From: Saprospiraceae bacterium
GTDB lineage: Bacteria; Bacteroidota; Bacteroidia; Chitinophagales; Saprospiraceae
Length of the DNA: 64,000 bases
Assembly (NCBI GenBank): GCA_016711125.1
Contig: JADJTQ010000001.1
Location: 682,001 to 746,000, forward strand
Reading direction: 5' to 3'
Below the pieces are notes generated by a model, which saw only the letters and a list, made by a program, of their open reading frames with translations, searched no databases and had not been told where the DNA came from. Of this stretch, positions 29,082-41,115 are shown piece after piece. Made by a program: the position numbers and the translations under genes. Within the stretch, counting starts at the first letter, position 1. Every line of letters starts with the position of its first letter.

Positions 29082-30620
29082 ATGATGAAATATTTTAATA
29101 AAATAATAGTTCTCGGTCTGCTTTGTATGATTCCTTTGGTAGGATGTGATACAGATGAATTGATCGAACTGAATATAAATCCAACCGCAGCCAATGAGCT
29201 GGATTGGAGATTTCTTTTCACTACCGGACAAGCTCGCTTATCAGAGCAACTTTACGTAAATGGCCGGGTGCACCTGAACCTTCCTTCGGGACTGATCCAG
29301 CAAACCGCTACTATGCAGGTTGGAGGAGAAAGAGGATCTGGGGATAAGTATTATCGTATGATCGATGCTTTTGATGCCTTCCAAATCACAATTCCTCCTG
29401 ACGGTCTGAAGGCCCTGGCAGAAGTAATTCGTCAGACAGGCCCGGATGGAAAGAACCCTAGCTGGACTAACTTGCACAATATGGCGCAGGTTTCCTATAT
29501 CTATACCATGCAGATCATGACAGACCTTTATGGTAACGTACCTTATAGCGAGGCAAATAAGGGTATTGAAGGAATCTTTTTTCCAAAGTACGATAGCCAG
29601 GAATCCATTTACAAGGACATGCTTGCAAAATTAGAGACTGCTGCGAATGCAATAGGGTCTGGCCCCGATGCCGTTGGAGCTGCTGATGTGATCTTTCAAG
29701 GAGACTTTGCCAAATGGAAGAAATTTACCAATTCGATGATGCTTCGCTTAGCCATGCGGGTCTCGAATGTTGATCCAGCCTTGGCCCAACAATATGTTCA
29801 AAAAGCCATCTCTGGTGGTGTCATGCAAAGTAATGACGATATTGCCTTGTTGCCATGTTCTTCGGGACCGAGTCAATAGTTCAATCAAAACGGTCTCTCC
29901 CGGGCATTAATACCCAGTGATTGGGGAGCTGTTAATATGTTGGGAAAGACGATGGTTGATTTTCTTCAAACCCGAAATGATCCGAGATTGAGCATTTTTG
30001 CAGTCAGAGGCATATGGGGAGGCCCTTACTTGACTGATCCTGCCGATCAGATAGGGATGCCCAATGGTTATGATTCAGAAACTATGAAGGAATATTTGGG
30101 ACAAACTGCACCGGTAGATCGCGAGCTCGAATTCTCCCGGATTAATCCGATGTTGCTTGATGTTGATGATCCATGGATCGTCATGACTGCTGCCGAATCT
30201 CAATTCTTATTGGCTGAAGCTGCTGTCAAAGGCTGGTACAATGGTAATGCTGCCGATCATTATAATAAGGGTGTGAAGCTGGCGATGCAACAGTGGACTG
30301 CTTTTGATGAATCATTCGAGGTCAGCGATGCCGATGTCGATGCTTATCTGGCTGCCAATCCTTTTGATGGTTCAGAGGAAATGATCGGTCAACAGCACTG
30401 GGCTGCAAACTTTATGCAGTGGTATGAAGCTTATAGCAACTGGCGTAGAACGGGTTATCCTGTCCTCATTCCGGTTAACTATCAAGGTAATATCTCAGGC
30501 GGCCGAATATTTAGAAGACTTGAGTATTCAAGAACTGAAGTGGCCAACAATCCAAACTTCAAAGATGGCAGTACCCAACCCGATGACGTGATGACACGTA
30601 TGTGGTGGGATGTGAAATAA
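29082..30620 (+). pseudogene. SusD/RagB-like lipoprotein, copy 2, in-frame amber stop
   Basis: The 513-codon frame encodes a family 2 SusD lipoprotein (lipobox LVGC, Cys22, then DTDELIELNINPTAA). TAG at 29877-29879 interrupts it in the segment GPSQ-stop-FNQNGLSRAL. Copy 1 has GPSEWQNQNGLSRAF, so the stop most simply replaces a Trp (TGG to TAG). The frame is otherwise unbroken to 30620 and ends with TRMWWDVK, parallel to copy 1 (SKVWWDGGTE). Unlike the frameshifts nearby, a substitution is less easily blamed on homopolymer miscalls. A truncated product of 265 residues would lack half the ligand-binding fold. Confidence 0.88.
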
Positions 30621-30676
30621 AGCCTTTAAACACTGTTATGCATTGATATGTATAATAGGATGTCATTAAATAGAAA

Positions 30677-30704
30677 AAACGGTGCTGATCATTCGGCACC
30701 GTTT
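30677..30704 (+). terminator. rho-independent terminator after SusCD pair 2
   Basis: A 9-bp stem AAACGGTGC/GCACCGTTT with a 10-base loop lies 57 bp after the SusD stop and is followed by GTTTAT. It separates the SusCD pair from the propeller gene. Confidence 0.75.
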
Positions 30705-30828
30705 GTTTATCAGGTTGTTTCATAGGATATGCACTAATTTGATGGTCGGATTGTTATTAATCTGATTTGGTACATTTGGCATTAGAAAGTAAGTACTTAA
30801 GTCATTCAATAGGCTAATCTCAGTTAAC

Positions 30829-33800
30829 ATGTTTATTAAATCCAGCAATGATAGATTCAGACTTAAGGTGGTATTTATAGCCTGTGCCTCACTGGTAATA
30901 TTGTTGGGAGCCTGTAACGTTGATGATCCAAAAAAGCTCCCTGGCAAGGCGCAATCTATTCAGACGTATTTTGCATTACTCGATTCACTGACCACTGGTA
31001 TCAGATTTAACAATCAGGTACATGATCAAAGTGACTTCAATATTCTTACCTATCGCAACTTTTACAACGGTGGTGGAGTAGCGATCGGAGATATCAATAA
31101 TGATGACTTACCTGATATCTATTTTACTGCAAATATGTCTAGCAATAGGCTCTATTTAAATAAGGGAAATTTTCAATTTGAAGAAATCACCAACAAAGCA
31201 AAAGTGGGAGGGTCTAAAGGTTGGTGCACCGGAGCAACAATGGCTGATGTAAATGGCGATGGTTACTTAGATATTTATGTGAGTAATTCTGGAGACCTGA
31301 AAGGAGACAACAAAGCTAACGAACTATTTATCAACAATGGTGATCTCACTTTTACCGAAAAGGCTTCTGAATTTCGACTTGATAACCAGGGGTACTCGAC
31401 TCAGGCAGCATTTTTTGATTATGATGCGGACGGTGATCTGGATTGCTATTTATTGAATAATAGTTTTAAAGACCCGAGCAAAATAGAACTATATAAAAGC
31501 ATGCGCGATATTCCGGACGAATTAAGCGGTGATAAATTATTTCGAAATGACGGTGATGTATTTCTGGATGTGACGATTCAGGCCGGAATATATAGCAGTC
31601 GAATTGGATTTGGCCTCGGTACAGTCATTGGTGACATTAACCATGACTATTATCCGGATATTTACGTCAGTAATGATTTTTGGGAACGTGACTATTTATA
31701 CATCAATCAGGGCGATGGTACATTTTCAGAAGAATTAAATCAGCGCATGGGTTATTGCTCGATATCAAGTATGGGTGGTGATATAGCTGATATCAATAAT
31801 GATGGCCATCCGGATCTGATCACCACAGATATGTTGGCAGGTGATAATTATCGGATCAAAGCCATGTCGACCTTTGACCCATACCATTTGGAAGATCTCA
31901 AGTACCGGGCAAACTACCACTATCAGATTGCCCAAAATTGTTTGCAGATTAATGATGGTCTAGGTGATTTTAAGGAAGTTGCTATGCTTGCGGGAGTTTC
32001 GGCAACCGATTGGAGTTGGGGCGCATTATTTTTTGATTTTCAGAATGATGGCAATAAAGATCTATTTATCAGCAATGGCTTGCAAAAGGATTTAATGTAT
32101 ATGGATTTTCGTGATTATCTCGATGATAATCAAATCCATCTTAAGATGGCAAGAAATGAGCCAGTTAATTTTCCGTCAGTGATTAATCAGATGCCAAGCC
32201 ACCCTATATCAAATTTTGCGTTCGTCAATCAGGGAGACTTGAAATTTAGTGACCAGACTCAGGCACTAGGACTGGGCACTCCATCATTTAGCAATGGAGC
32301 GGCATATGCTGATCTTGATAATGATGGTGACCTCGATCTCGTCGTTAATAATGTAAATATGCCTGCTTTTGTCTATCGCAATGAGGCGGAAAAAACAGGT
32401 AATCATTTTTGAAAGTGAAATTTGCAGGCCCGTCAAATAATCAATTTGGCATCGGGGCACAAGTAGATTTATACATTGGCAGTGAGGTACTCACCTGGCA
32501 AAATTATAATACCCGGGGCTTTCAAAGCAGTATCGAACCCTCTTTGATATTTGGTCTTGGTTATCGCCAATCGGTTGATCGTTTGGAAGTAATCTGGCCA
32601 GATAAAAAGAGTCAGACATTGAAAAATGTGGGATATGATCAGGTTATTGAACTCAAATATTCAGAAGCCAGAGGTATCGCCGAAAGCCCACGGTTGACGT
32701 CTGTTGAAACACCCTTTAAAGAGGTATCCCGTCAAATGATTGCCGGGCGATCAAAACATATCGAAAATCGATACAATGATTTTGATCATGAAATTTTGCT
32801 GCATCGAATGCTCTCGACGGATGGCCCCCGGGTCTTGTCTGCAGATGTAAATGGAGATGAATTGGAAGATTTTTTGCTGATGGGTGCCCACGATGATGAG
32901 GACAAGCTTTTTCTACAGACAAGTGATGGGTCTTTCAGACGAAAAGTGCAAAATGTCTTTGAGATCACCCGGGTTTTTGAGTCTACCTGTGGGACCTTTT
33001 ATGATCATGACGGAGACGGGGATCTGGATTTGATGTTGGGTGGTGGTGGAAATGAATATATGATGGGTACGGAATTTTTCGTTTTACGTTACTATGAAAA
33101 TGACGGTAAGGGAGTCTTTAGCATTGATCAGAATCAAGTTCCTCAGGTAGTTGGCAATTTTGGAGCCATAACCTCCACTGATATAGATCGGGATGGTGAT
33201 CAGGATCTCTTCTTAGGAGGTCGAATCATTCCGGGTAACTATGGTTTACCCCAGATCTTACATTTTTTAAGAATGAGAACGGGAACTGGGTAGAAGATAC
33301 CCCTGATCCATTACGCGGTGTGGGAATGGTCACCGATGCCAGCTGGGTCGATTTGGACAAGGATCTGGATGATGACCTGGTCGTGGTTGGAGATTGGATG
33401 GACATCCACATTTTTTACAATGATAAAGGCAATTTATCCAGACACGATATTATTCCACAAAGCAAGGGCTGGTGGACTAGAATTCATAAAGCAGATCTGG
33501 ATCTGGATGGCAATATGGATTTGATTCTTGGAAACTGGGGACTAAATAGCAAGTTTCAGGCTTCGGTTCAGCAACCAGTGACGATGTTTGTCAATGATTT
33601 TGACCTCAATAATAAAAGCGAATTCATCATCAATTGGTATGCACCCTTGGATAAGATAGCTTACCCATTTGCCACAAAAATGGAATTGACTAAACAACTA
33701 CCCTTCGTACGTAAGCAAGCCCAGAAGTATGAAGATTTTGCAAAGCTGACTTACGAAACGCTTTTTGACCAAAATCTCCGCGATCAATCAATCAGTTATT

Positions 33801-34192
33801 CGACCAATACTATGACAAGTGCCATTCTGTGGAATGAAGGAAATGGTCAATTAAGTCTCAAGGCTTTGCCCATGGCCGCACAAATATCTCCTGTCTTTGG
33901 CATTGTGGCTGACGACTTTACCGATGATGGCCTTCCCGATATTTGGTTAGGAGGTAATTTTTATACACTTAAACCGCAGGTGGGTCGACTTAATGCCAGC
34001 CGAGGAGTTTTGCTGGAGGCCACAGGAGGCCGAAATTTCACAGAAGTCTCCCCCCTGCAATCAGGTATTGATGTGAAAGGGGAGGTGCGGGATGCTGTTT
34101 CTCTTCATACATCCAAAGGTAAATTTCTGCTGATCGCCAGAAATAACGATGATATTCTTGTTTACCAAAAAGAGAGCAAACTCCTGAAGTGA
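30829..34192 (+). pseudogene. ASPIC/UnbV-type FG-GAP propeller lipoprotein, copy 1, two frameshifts
   Basis: One gene of about 1120 codons is split into frames 30829-32412, 32409-33293 and 33320-34192. Adding one T at 32406-32410 joins GNHF to LKVKFAG; adding one T at 33263-33268 joins LPQILHFF to KNENGNWVED. The product begins with a lipoprotein signal (LLGAC, Cys29). At least seven FG-GAP/VCBS calcium-binding repeats follow (for example VNGDGYLDIYVSN, DYDADGDLDCYLLN, DLDNDGDLDLVVNN). Next come an ASPIC/UnbV domain (FGIGAQVDLYIGSEVL ... RLEVIWPDKKSQTL) and a second propeller. Such CRTAC1-like proteins are frequent next to SusC/SusD pairs in Bacteroidota and are presumed surface adhesion or ligand-binding proteins; no enzyme activity is established. 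Confidence 0.87.
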
Positions 34193-34222
34193 GATCTGCC
34201 TCTAAGGGTCTTGACCCTCAGA

Positions 34223-35707
34223 TTAATTGAATATTCCATCACCCTTTGTGCCCATATAGCCACCCCAAAGTACGTCTTCCTTCATTTTAATATGGGTACT
34301 GATTCTTTTGACTTCCATACCAATAAAAGTTGAAATATAAGGTGAGCTATGGTAATACTGACAATGTAATATGTCGAGATATCCATCGTCGTCAAGATCT
34401 CCAATCCAGGGTGTAGTGAAGATGTTTTTGAACTGAGCTTTTTGATCAATGGGATATTCACTGCCAGTTGCAAAATCGATAGCTATTAGTTTATTTTCGA
34501 TGTCACGTATGTCCCCACTAAATCCGGTGCTACAATCAAATTCGTTGATGCTTAGGATCGCTTCACTGCGTCCGTCTCCATTCAGATCGTAAGCCACCGG
34601 TGATGAAAAACCAGTACAACCTAAAGTATTCTGATAGGAAATCGAACCGTCCCTACCGTCAAGCATTACCTGAAAAGATCCGGTATTATTGGGCCACTCT
34701 CCTTTACTGACAAAGGTGAAAAAATCAGGTATGTCATCATCGGTGAAATAACCAACTGCAAAACTATTGCTGGATTCAGAGTCAGGGACATTTTGTTGCC
34801 AGAGTTGTGTAAGATCGGCGCCATTAATGGCTGATATCGTACTTGCATGCGAGATGGCGATGATATCGTAATACCCATCTTGATTGATATCGGCGAGCAC
34901 GGGTGGCGCGATAAATCCATGACCTTCTTCTGAGGCTAGTACCGTGGCTAGGGCAAGTTCTCTGTTGCGAAGATCCGAAAGTCTGGCCAAGAAAAGCTTG
35001 CCTCCAAAGGTTTCACCTCCTGAACCGAATATGATGGAGTACTCGTCATCTCCTTTTTGCTTGAAGGCCAGGGGAGACATATAGGACTCCATGCCATCGG
35101 GCATGGTGTCTCCGGCAATGATTTTACCCGATTTTGTGTCAATGATCAGTAGCAAACCAGGAGTGCGGCCCTCCCAGACACCCGGACCTATTTTAGGATT
35201 ACCTCCATTTTGAGTCAGCAAATCCTGATAGCCATCACCGTTTTGATCAGGCACCAAAACACCACTATAAAAATTTAAAGTAGCCAGTTTGAGTAGCGAA
35301 TCATGAGCGTATTCGTTCGGGTTGAAGGTCCAAAGCACCTCTCCCGTTTTTCCATCCAGACTTTTTAAAGTACAGGATCGGCCGCCAATAAAAACATCAT
35401 CAACACCGTCACCCGTCACATCCAGTAAAGTAGCAGATCCAAACACCAGATCTTCGGATGATTGCTGCCATAGCATCGAGCCGGTCTGACCATCAAGTGC
35501 CAAGATGCCTTGTTTGGTGGGTACATATTCATTTTCTCCGGCACCAATCACCAGATCCTTAACTCCATCACCATTGAGATCGCTGACCCGGATGGAAGAT
35601 TGGGAGCCGATTCTTGGCATGTTGACATCCCAGACCAATTCGGTTTTCTTCTTTGCACAACTGATCAGAACAAAGCAATAAAGAGCACTCACTATGAATT
35701 TTTGCAT
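34223..35707 (-). CDS. FG-GAP/PQQ-like beta-propeller lipoprotein
   Basis: The 494-residue lipoprotein (lipobox LISC, Cys17) consists of about seven propeller blades. Each calcium-binding loop is visible: DLNGDGVKDLVIG, DVTGDGVDDVFIG, DQNGDGYQDLL, DINQDGYYDIIAI, DLNGDGRSEAIL, DLDDDGYLDIL. Blade ends such as ILALDGQTGSMLW and LKSLDGKTGEVLW are PQQ-repeat-like. No catalytic residues are evident, so a surface binding role is the best guess. It is convergent with the preceding propeller gene (30 bp between stops) and shares the repeat type but not the ASPIC/UnbV domain. Confidence 0.87.
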   Translation of the reverse strand: MQKFIVSALYCFVLISCAKKKTELVWDVNMPRIGSQSSIRVSDLNGDGVKDLVIGAGENEYVPTKQGILALDGQTGSMLWQQSSEDLVFGSATLLDVTGDGVDDVFIGGRSCTLKSLDGKTGEVLWTFNPNEYAHDSLLKLATLNFYSGVLVPDQNGDGYQDLLTQNGGNPKIGPGVWEGRTPGLLLIIDTKSGKIIAGDTMPDGMESYMSPLAFKQKGDDEYSIIFGSGGETFGGKLFLARLSDLRNRELALATVLASEEGHGFIAPPVLADINQDGYYDIIAISHASTISAINGADLTQLWQQNVPDSESSNSFAVGYFTDDDIPDFFTFVSKGEWPNNTGSFQVMLDGRDGSISYQNTLGCTGFSSPVAYDLNGDGRSEAILSINEFDCSTGFSGDIRDIENKLIAIDFATGSEYPIDQKAQFKNIFTTPWIGDLDDDGYLDILHCQYYHSSPYISTFIGMEVKRISTHIKMKEDVLWGGYMGTKGDGIFN

Positions 35708-35842
35708 AAGGCTAAATTAGGATAACTACCCGTTTTTTATTCTCAATTGTCCATAAATAAATTGATGGTATCGGCAATCCAAGTGGTCGTCCAAATGGCT
35801 CCAGAATCTCTGGCAAAGCACTAAGGGATTCCAATTCTGAAA

Positions 35843-36253
35843 TCAAGAGTCTGCAAGGATCTTTTGAAATTGGACAAGATTGATAACCTGGACCTTAGGA
35901 AACGGTATTTCTTTCAGGATCTTGAAATGGCTATCATGAGATACCAAGTATTTCGCATTTGCAGTGATCGCGCAATCGACAAATTTATTATCATCATAAT
36001 CGGTCTTGATGAGGTTCCATCTAAAGTAACTAGTGACAAGTTCGACGTTTGTGGCAGATTCGAGGATCTGCAAGATGGTATTTGCCACCTCTCGACCCAT
36101 ATGATCGCCTATGATCTCCTCATATTCCTGCAAAATGTCGGTGGTTACACAAATGGAGAATTTCTCGTCGAGAAACCTTTGCCAGACCCAATGGTATCTA
36201 GATCTGGGAGAAATCGAAACGAGCAGAATATTGGTATCAAGAACAATTTTCAA
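35843..36253 (-). CDS. PIN-domain toxin of a toxin-antitoxin pair
   Basis: The 136-residue protein of the PIN family (COG1569-like putative toxins) is a predicted Mg-dependent RNase. Acidic active-site residues are D6 (KIVLDTNILL), E45 or E46 (LQEYEEI), D87 or D88 and D93 (DYDDNKFVDCAI), and D107 (SHDSHF). The full domain is present. It overlaps the upstream small gene by 4 bp, the arrangement expected for antitoxin-toxin translation coupling. No target RNA can be inferred. Confidence 0.88.
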   Translation of the reverse strand: MKIVLDTNILLVSISPRSRYHWVWQRFLDEKFSICVTTDILQEYEEIIGDHMGREVANTILQILESATNVELVTSYFRWNLIKTDYDDNKFVDCAITANAKYLVSHDSHFKILKEIPFPKVQVINLVQFQKILADS

Positions 36254-36492
36254 TGCCCAGTCTTTCTTTTGACTTCATATGGAGTGCGTAAGTGCTTCCC
36301 AAGCAAGTCTTCCATATTTTCATCAGACCATTGTTTTTGCTCCCAAATCTCATTTGCCTGCTTTGCGACTTTCTCAGAAAGGTACTTGACTATGAGTCTC
36401 TTAATTTCAAGGATATCATGATCTTCTATCTTTCGGGAAAATAATGTCAGTAACTCTAATTGTACCTTAGATAAAGGATAGTCTAATTCCAT
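36250..36492 (-). CDS. antitoxin partner of the PIN toxin
   Basis: About 80 residues from ATG 36492 (MELDYPLSKVQLELLTLFSR); an in-frame ATG at 36537 would add 15 residues. It is charged and helical without a named DNA-binding motif that I can assign. It lies directly upstream of, and overlaps by 4 bp, the PIN toxin gene, and resembles the short proteins that accompany COG1569-type toxins in Bacteroidota. It is expected to bind and neutralise the toxin and probably repress the operon. Confidence 0.72.
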   Translation of the reverse strand: MELDYPLSKVQLELLTLFSRKIEDHDILEIKRLIVKYLSEKVAKQANEIWEQKQWSDENMEDLLGKHLRTPYEVKRKTGH

Positions 36493-36725
36493 CTTCGATA
36501 TTCCATATTTGTTAATAAACGCAACATAAAGATACAAAGTTTCTTTCTTTGGGTAACGACAGCGTCTCGCTGAAGCTCTTCCAAGAAGTTCTAAACTTCA
36601 GTATCACTTTTAAAAGTGGATTGACCCATTGCGCCATCTGTATTCCTTCTCAGCCTGAAAAACCCATTGATTGTTGCTTTTTATGGAAAAAAAATGGAAA
36701 CTTGAAGCACCTAAAGAATAGTGTC

Positions 36726-39700
36726 ATGAGATACATATTTATTCTGGTACTGTTTATTTTAATGGTGGCTTTTTCGGGTCCCAAACCAGGACCTTCCGGC
36801 AACGGCGACCCACTATTTACCTTGCTTTCACCGGACCAGACCGGTATCCGCTTTAACAACAAGCTAAAGGACCTCAAGGAGCATAATATCATGATCTACT
36901 CCAATTTTTATGGAGGAGCAGGAGTGGCCATTGGAGACCTTAATCATGATGGTCTCCAGGATATTTACTTTGCCGGCAATCAGGAAGGAGATCAACTCTA
37001 CTTCAACCAGGGCAATCTAAAATTTGACGATGTAACCCGAAAGGCAGGGATCAAAGATAATGGCGGTTGGTCTTCCGGTGTCATTTTTGGTGATGTCAAT
37101 CAGGATGGTCACCTGGACATCTATGTGACCCGTGAGCTCTATGATGATGATCCGGAACTAAGACGCAATAAACTCTACATAAATAAGGGAGATGGAACCT
37201 TCAGCGAACAGGCTGCCGCTTTTGGTGTAGACAATGATGCGCGTACCCGTCATGCCGCATTTCTGGACTATGATAAAGACGGTGACCTTGACCTTTTCTT
37301 GTGCAATCAGCCTCCTAACCCGGGTCACTACTCCAGATTTCATGAGAAAGACCTCTCACTACCGGAGTACCGTGTCTATCTCTATGCCAATGAGGGAGGC
37401 AAATTTGTAGATGTTTCCCAGAAGGCAGGACTGGCCAGAACAGGTTTTCCCAATAGTGTGACCTGTAGTGATTTGAATGGAGATGGGTGGACTGATTTAT
37501 TTATTGCCAATGACTTTTGGATAGAAGACTGGATCTATATCAATAATGGTGATGGTACGTTTTCTAATATGTTATATGACCATGCAAACCACATTTCCTT
37601 TAGCAGCATGGGTGTAGATGCAGGTGATATTGACAACGATGGTGATTTGGATGTGATGGTGGTTGATATGGCGGCCGAAGATAATTATCGGCTGAAAACC
37701 AATATGAGCGGCATGAATCCGAAAGCATTTTTTAAAGTTGTCAATGACGGTGGTCATTTTCAATACATGTTTAATATGTTACATCTCAATCAGGGTGATG
37801 GCCATTTTAGTGATGTTGCTCAAATGTCTGGAATGGCTTCAACTGATTGGAGCTGGTCTCCGCTTATCGCCGATTTTGATAACAATGGTTGGAAAGATAT
37901 TCACATTACCAATGGACTGATGCGTGATATCCGTAACAATGATGCATCCAAAAAATTTCCCACTTATCTGGAATCAAAATTATTTGAGTACGTTCAAAGT
38001 CATCCCAATCCTCCGGCCGATATCACGGTGTGGGATGTTGTAGACATTAGGACAGCCTTGGAGATTGTGCCTTCACAGAAATTATCGAATTATATTTTTG
38101 CAAATAATGGGAATCTCACATTTACCAAAAAGATGGAGGAGTGGGGCATGGATCAAAAGTCATTTTCAAATGGATCTTATGCTGATCTTGATAATGACGG
38201 TGATCTTGACCTTGTTGTCAATAATATTAATGATGTCGCATTTATTTACCAGAATAATGCAGCACAGCTAAAAGAAAATCATTGGTTGAGGATCGACCCA
38301 ATCGTTGATCAAACAAAAGTGGTAACTATCGGCACCAAAGTTTCAGTTCATTCTAAAAGCGGTAAACAGTTTTTCGAAATTACAGGAGTTCGTGGTATGT
38401 ACTCCCAAAGTGAACAGATTGCCCATTTTGGTGTCGGTCAGGATTTGATGATTGATACCGTAAAAGTCACTTGGCCAGATGGGCGGATGACAATTTTAAT
38501 GGATGTAGCGGTTGATCAGGTTGTGCGAGTTTTATATTCCGAATCTCAAGCATCAAATATAGCTGGGGAAAATCAAAGTAATGCATTTTTGTCAGATATT
38601 TCCAGTGAATTTGCCATTCAATATCAGCATGAGGAAAACAAATTTGATGATTTTGAAAAACAAGTTTTAATCCCTCAGAAAATGTCATCATTAGGTCCGC
38701 AAATAGCGGTAGGCGATATCAACGGAGATGGTATCGAAGATTTGTTTATCGGCGGCGTTGCTGGTAAAACCGGCTCGATCTATTTACAGGAAAAAAACCA
38801 GGGTTTTAAAATCATCGAATGCAAGGCCTTGGATATCCATAAATCGAGTGAAGATGTCGGCTCCTTGTTTTTTGATGCTGATCAGGATGGAGACCTTGAT
38901 CTTTATGTGGTGAGTGGCGGCAATGAATTTAGACCGGAAAGTACCGCTTACCAGGATCGTCTTTATCTGAATGATGGATCCGGAAATTTCACCTATGATG
39001 TTACAAGATTACCAATAGGATCTCATAGCGGCTCAAAAGTACGAGCTTGTGATTTTGATCAGGATGGAGATCTCGACCTCGTGGTGGCTGGGCGCCATAT
39101 TCCATGGGCATATCCTGAGCCGGCCAGCAGTCAGCTCCTGGTTAATGTAAATGGATTTTTTACCGATCAAACTGCCCTCCTTGCTCCCTCACTGGAAAAA
39201 ATTGGAATGATCAACGATATTGTCTGGTGTGACATCAATCAAGATGGTCTGCAAGATCTGGTTCTTGTAGGTGAATGGACACCTATCATTATTTTGAAGA
39301 ACACCAGGAATGGCTTTGAAAGAATGAGTACGCCCGTGCTTGACGCTCCAGACCGGATGGTGGTTTGGCCTGGAGGCAGCCGACATGGATCACGATGGCG
39401 ATCAGGATTTATTAGTAGGTAAGCTGGGACTAAATTATAAATATAAAGCTAGCAGCGAGGAGCCCTTTGAAGTGTACTACTACGATTTTGACGACAACGG
39501 TACCAAAGATGTTGTATTGACTTACTATAATTTTGGAATTCAGTATCCGTTACGTGGTCGGGAATGCTCTTCGCAACAAGTACCGATGATTAAGGAAAAA
39601 TTTGAAAACTATGATCTATTTGCCTCTTCCGATGTATTTAAAGTCTATGGTGAAAATAAATTGGATCAGGCTTTACATCTTGAATCCACTAATTTTGCCA

Positions 39701-40072
39701 GTGTATACGTCGAGAACCTTGGTGATGGATCTTTTAAAATATCCAATCTTCCTATTGAAGCTCAGATTTCTTCAGTCAATGATTTTGTCATAAATGATTT
39801 TGATCAAGATGGTCATGCCGATGTTTTATTGGCTGGAAATCTTTTTGATGCCGAGGTTGAGACAACCCGTGCCGATGCTGGATTTGGATTATTAATGCTG
39901 GGAGATGGAGCCGGTCATTTTAAACCATTGTCAAAAAAGAAAGTGGATTTTTGTTCCTTATGATGTGAAGAGTCTCAATGTCTTACATTACGACAATCGA
40001 CCTCTAATTCTGGCAGGTTGTAATAATTCGGCTTTAAAAGTGTTTGATTGTGGTAAATCGATGCAGCCTTAA
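36726..40072 (+). pseudogene. ASPIC/UnbV-type FG-GAP propeller protein, copy 2, two frameshifts
   Basis: About 1115 codons in three frames: 36726-39422, then the frame of 39340-39963, then a frame ending TAA at 40070-40072. Breaks lie near 39341-39356 (removing one C gives GWWFGLEAADMDHDGDQDLL) and near 39931-39955 (adjusting a T run gives VPYDVKSLNVLHYDNRPLIL). ATG 36726 (MRYIFILVLFILMVAFSGPK, a signal peptide) is preferred over ATG 36549, which adds 59 unlikely residues. Repeats include DLNHDGLQDIYFAG, DVNQDGHLDIYVT, DYDKDGDLDLFLCN, DIDNDGDLDVMVVD and DLDNDGDLDLVVNN. The ASPIC/UnbV domain follows (TIGTKVSVHSKSGKQ ... VTWPDGRMT), then a second propeller. It is a paralogue of the gene at 30829-34192. 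Confidence 0.86.
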
Positions 40073-40125
40073 ATCTATCAAAGACTCGGTTGACTCAGAT
40101 GGTTTAATATTGAGCTTTGGGTATT

Positions 40126-41098
40126 GTGCCTAATAGGTGCGGATGGTTTTTTTATATTGAGACATTTTGGAATCACCATCCGCGGACATCCTTGTAAATC
40201 TGTGGACAGATAGAATGTTATTGATTTACCAAAACTGCTTGCATATTTATCTGTTGATGGCTCTTTAATTGACTCCAAGGATTCTTTCTTTCGGAGGTTT
40301 TAGAGAACTCGATCCGCGGAAATCCGTGTAAATCTGCGGATAAATACAATGTTATTGGGTTTGCCAAAACTGGTAGCATGCTTATCCGCTGATGGCCGCT
40401 AATGAACGCGGATTAATTTCTTACTTGAGAGACATTAGGGATTACCATCTATGGATATTCGACTAATTCTGCGGAAATTATGAAATTCTCGATCTATCAG
40501 AATTGATTGTATTCTCTTTCGCTGGAAGCCGCTAGTGAACAAAGATGTTTTATATTGATGACATTTTAGGATTCACCATCCGTGGACATCCTTGTAAATC
40601 TGTGGATGGAATGGAATTTTATTGGTCTTCCAAAACTGCTTGCATATTTATCTGTTGATGGCTCTTTAATTGACTCCAAGGATTCTTTCATTCGGAGGTT
40701 TTAGAGAACTCGATCCGTGTAAATCCGTGGAAATCTGCGGATAAATACAATGTTATTGGGTTTACCAAAACTGGTAGCAAGCTTATCCGCTGATGGACGC
40801 TAATGAACGCGGATTAATTTCTTACTTGAGAGACATTTAGGGATTACCATCTATGGATATTCGACTAATCCTGCGGAAATAATGAAATTCTCGATCTATC
40901 GGAATTGATTGTATTCTCTTTCGCTGGAAGCCGCTAGTGAACGAAGATGTTTTTTTATATTGATGACATTTTAGGATTCACCATCCGTAGACATCCGTGT
41001 AAATCTGTGGATAGAATGGAATTTTATTGGTCTTCCAAAACTGGTAGCAAGCTTATCTGCTGATGGCCGCTAATTAACGCAGATTAATTTGCTTAACA
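40126..41098. repeat. nested tandem repeat array, unit about 400 bp
   Basis: Copies begin near 40153, 40551 and 40956, so the periods are 398 and 405 bp. Each full unit contains two related sub-units of about 130 bp built on ATCCGCGGAAATCCGTG, TGTAAATCTGCGGAT and CCGCTGATGGCCGCTAATGA phrases. The third copy lacks the middle: it jumps from the first to the second occurrence of CCAAAACTG, as expected from a deletion between sub-units. There is no coding capacity. It lies between the second propeller gene and the broken ATPase gene. Confidence 0.88.
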
Positions 41099-41115
41099 GA
41101 GGGATATTCAATACA

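Noticed and set aside
36549..36725. Upstream start for the second ASPIC/UnbV gene
   Set aside because: The first 59 codons do not resemble the family and precede a clear signal peptide at 36726.
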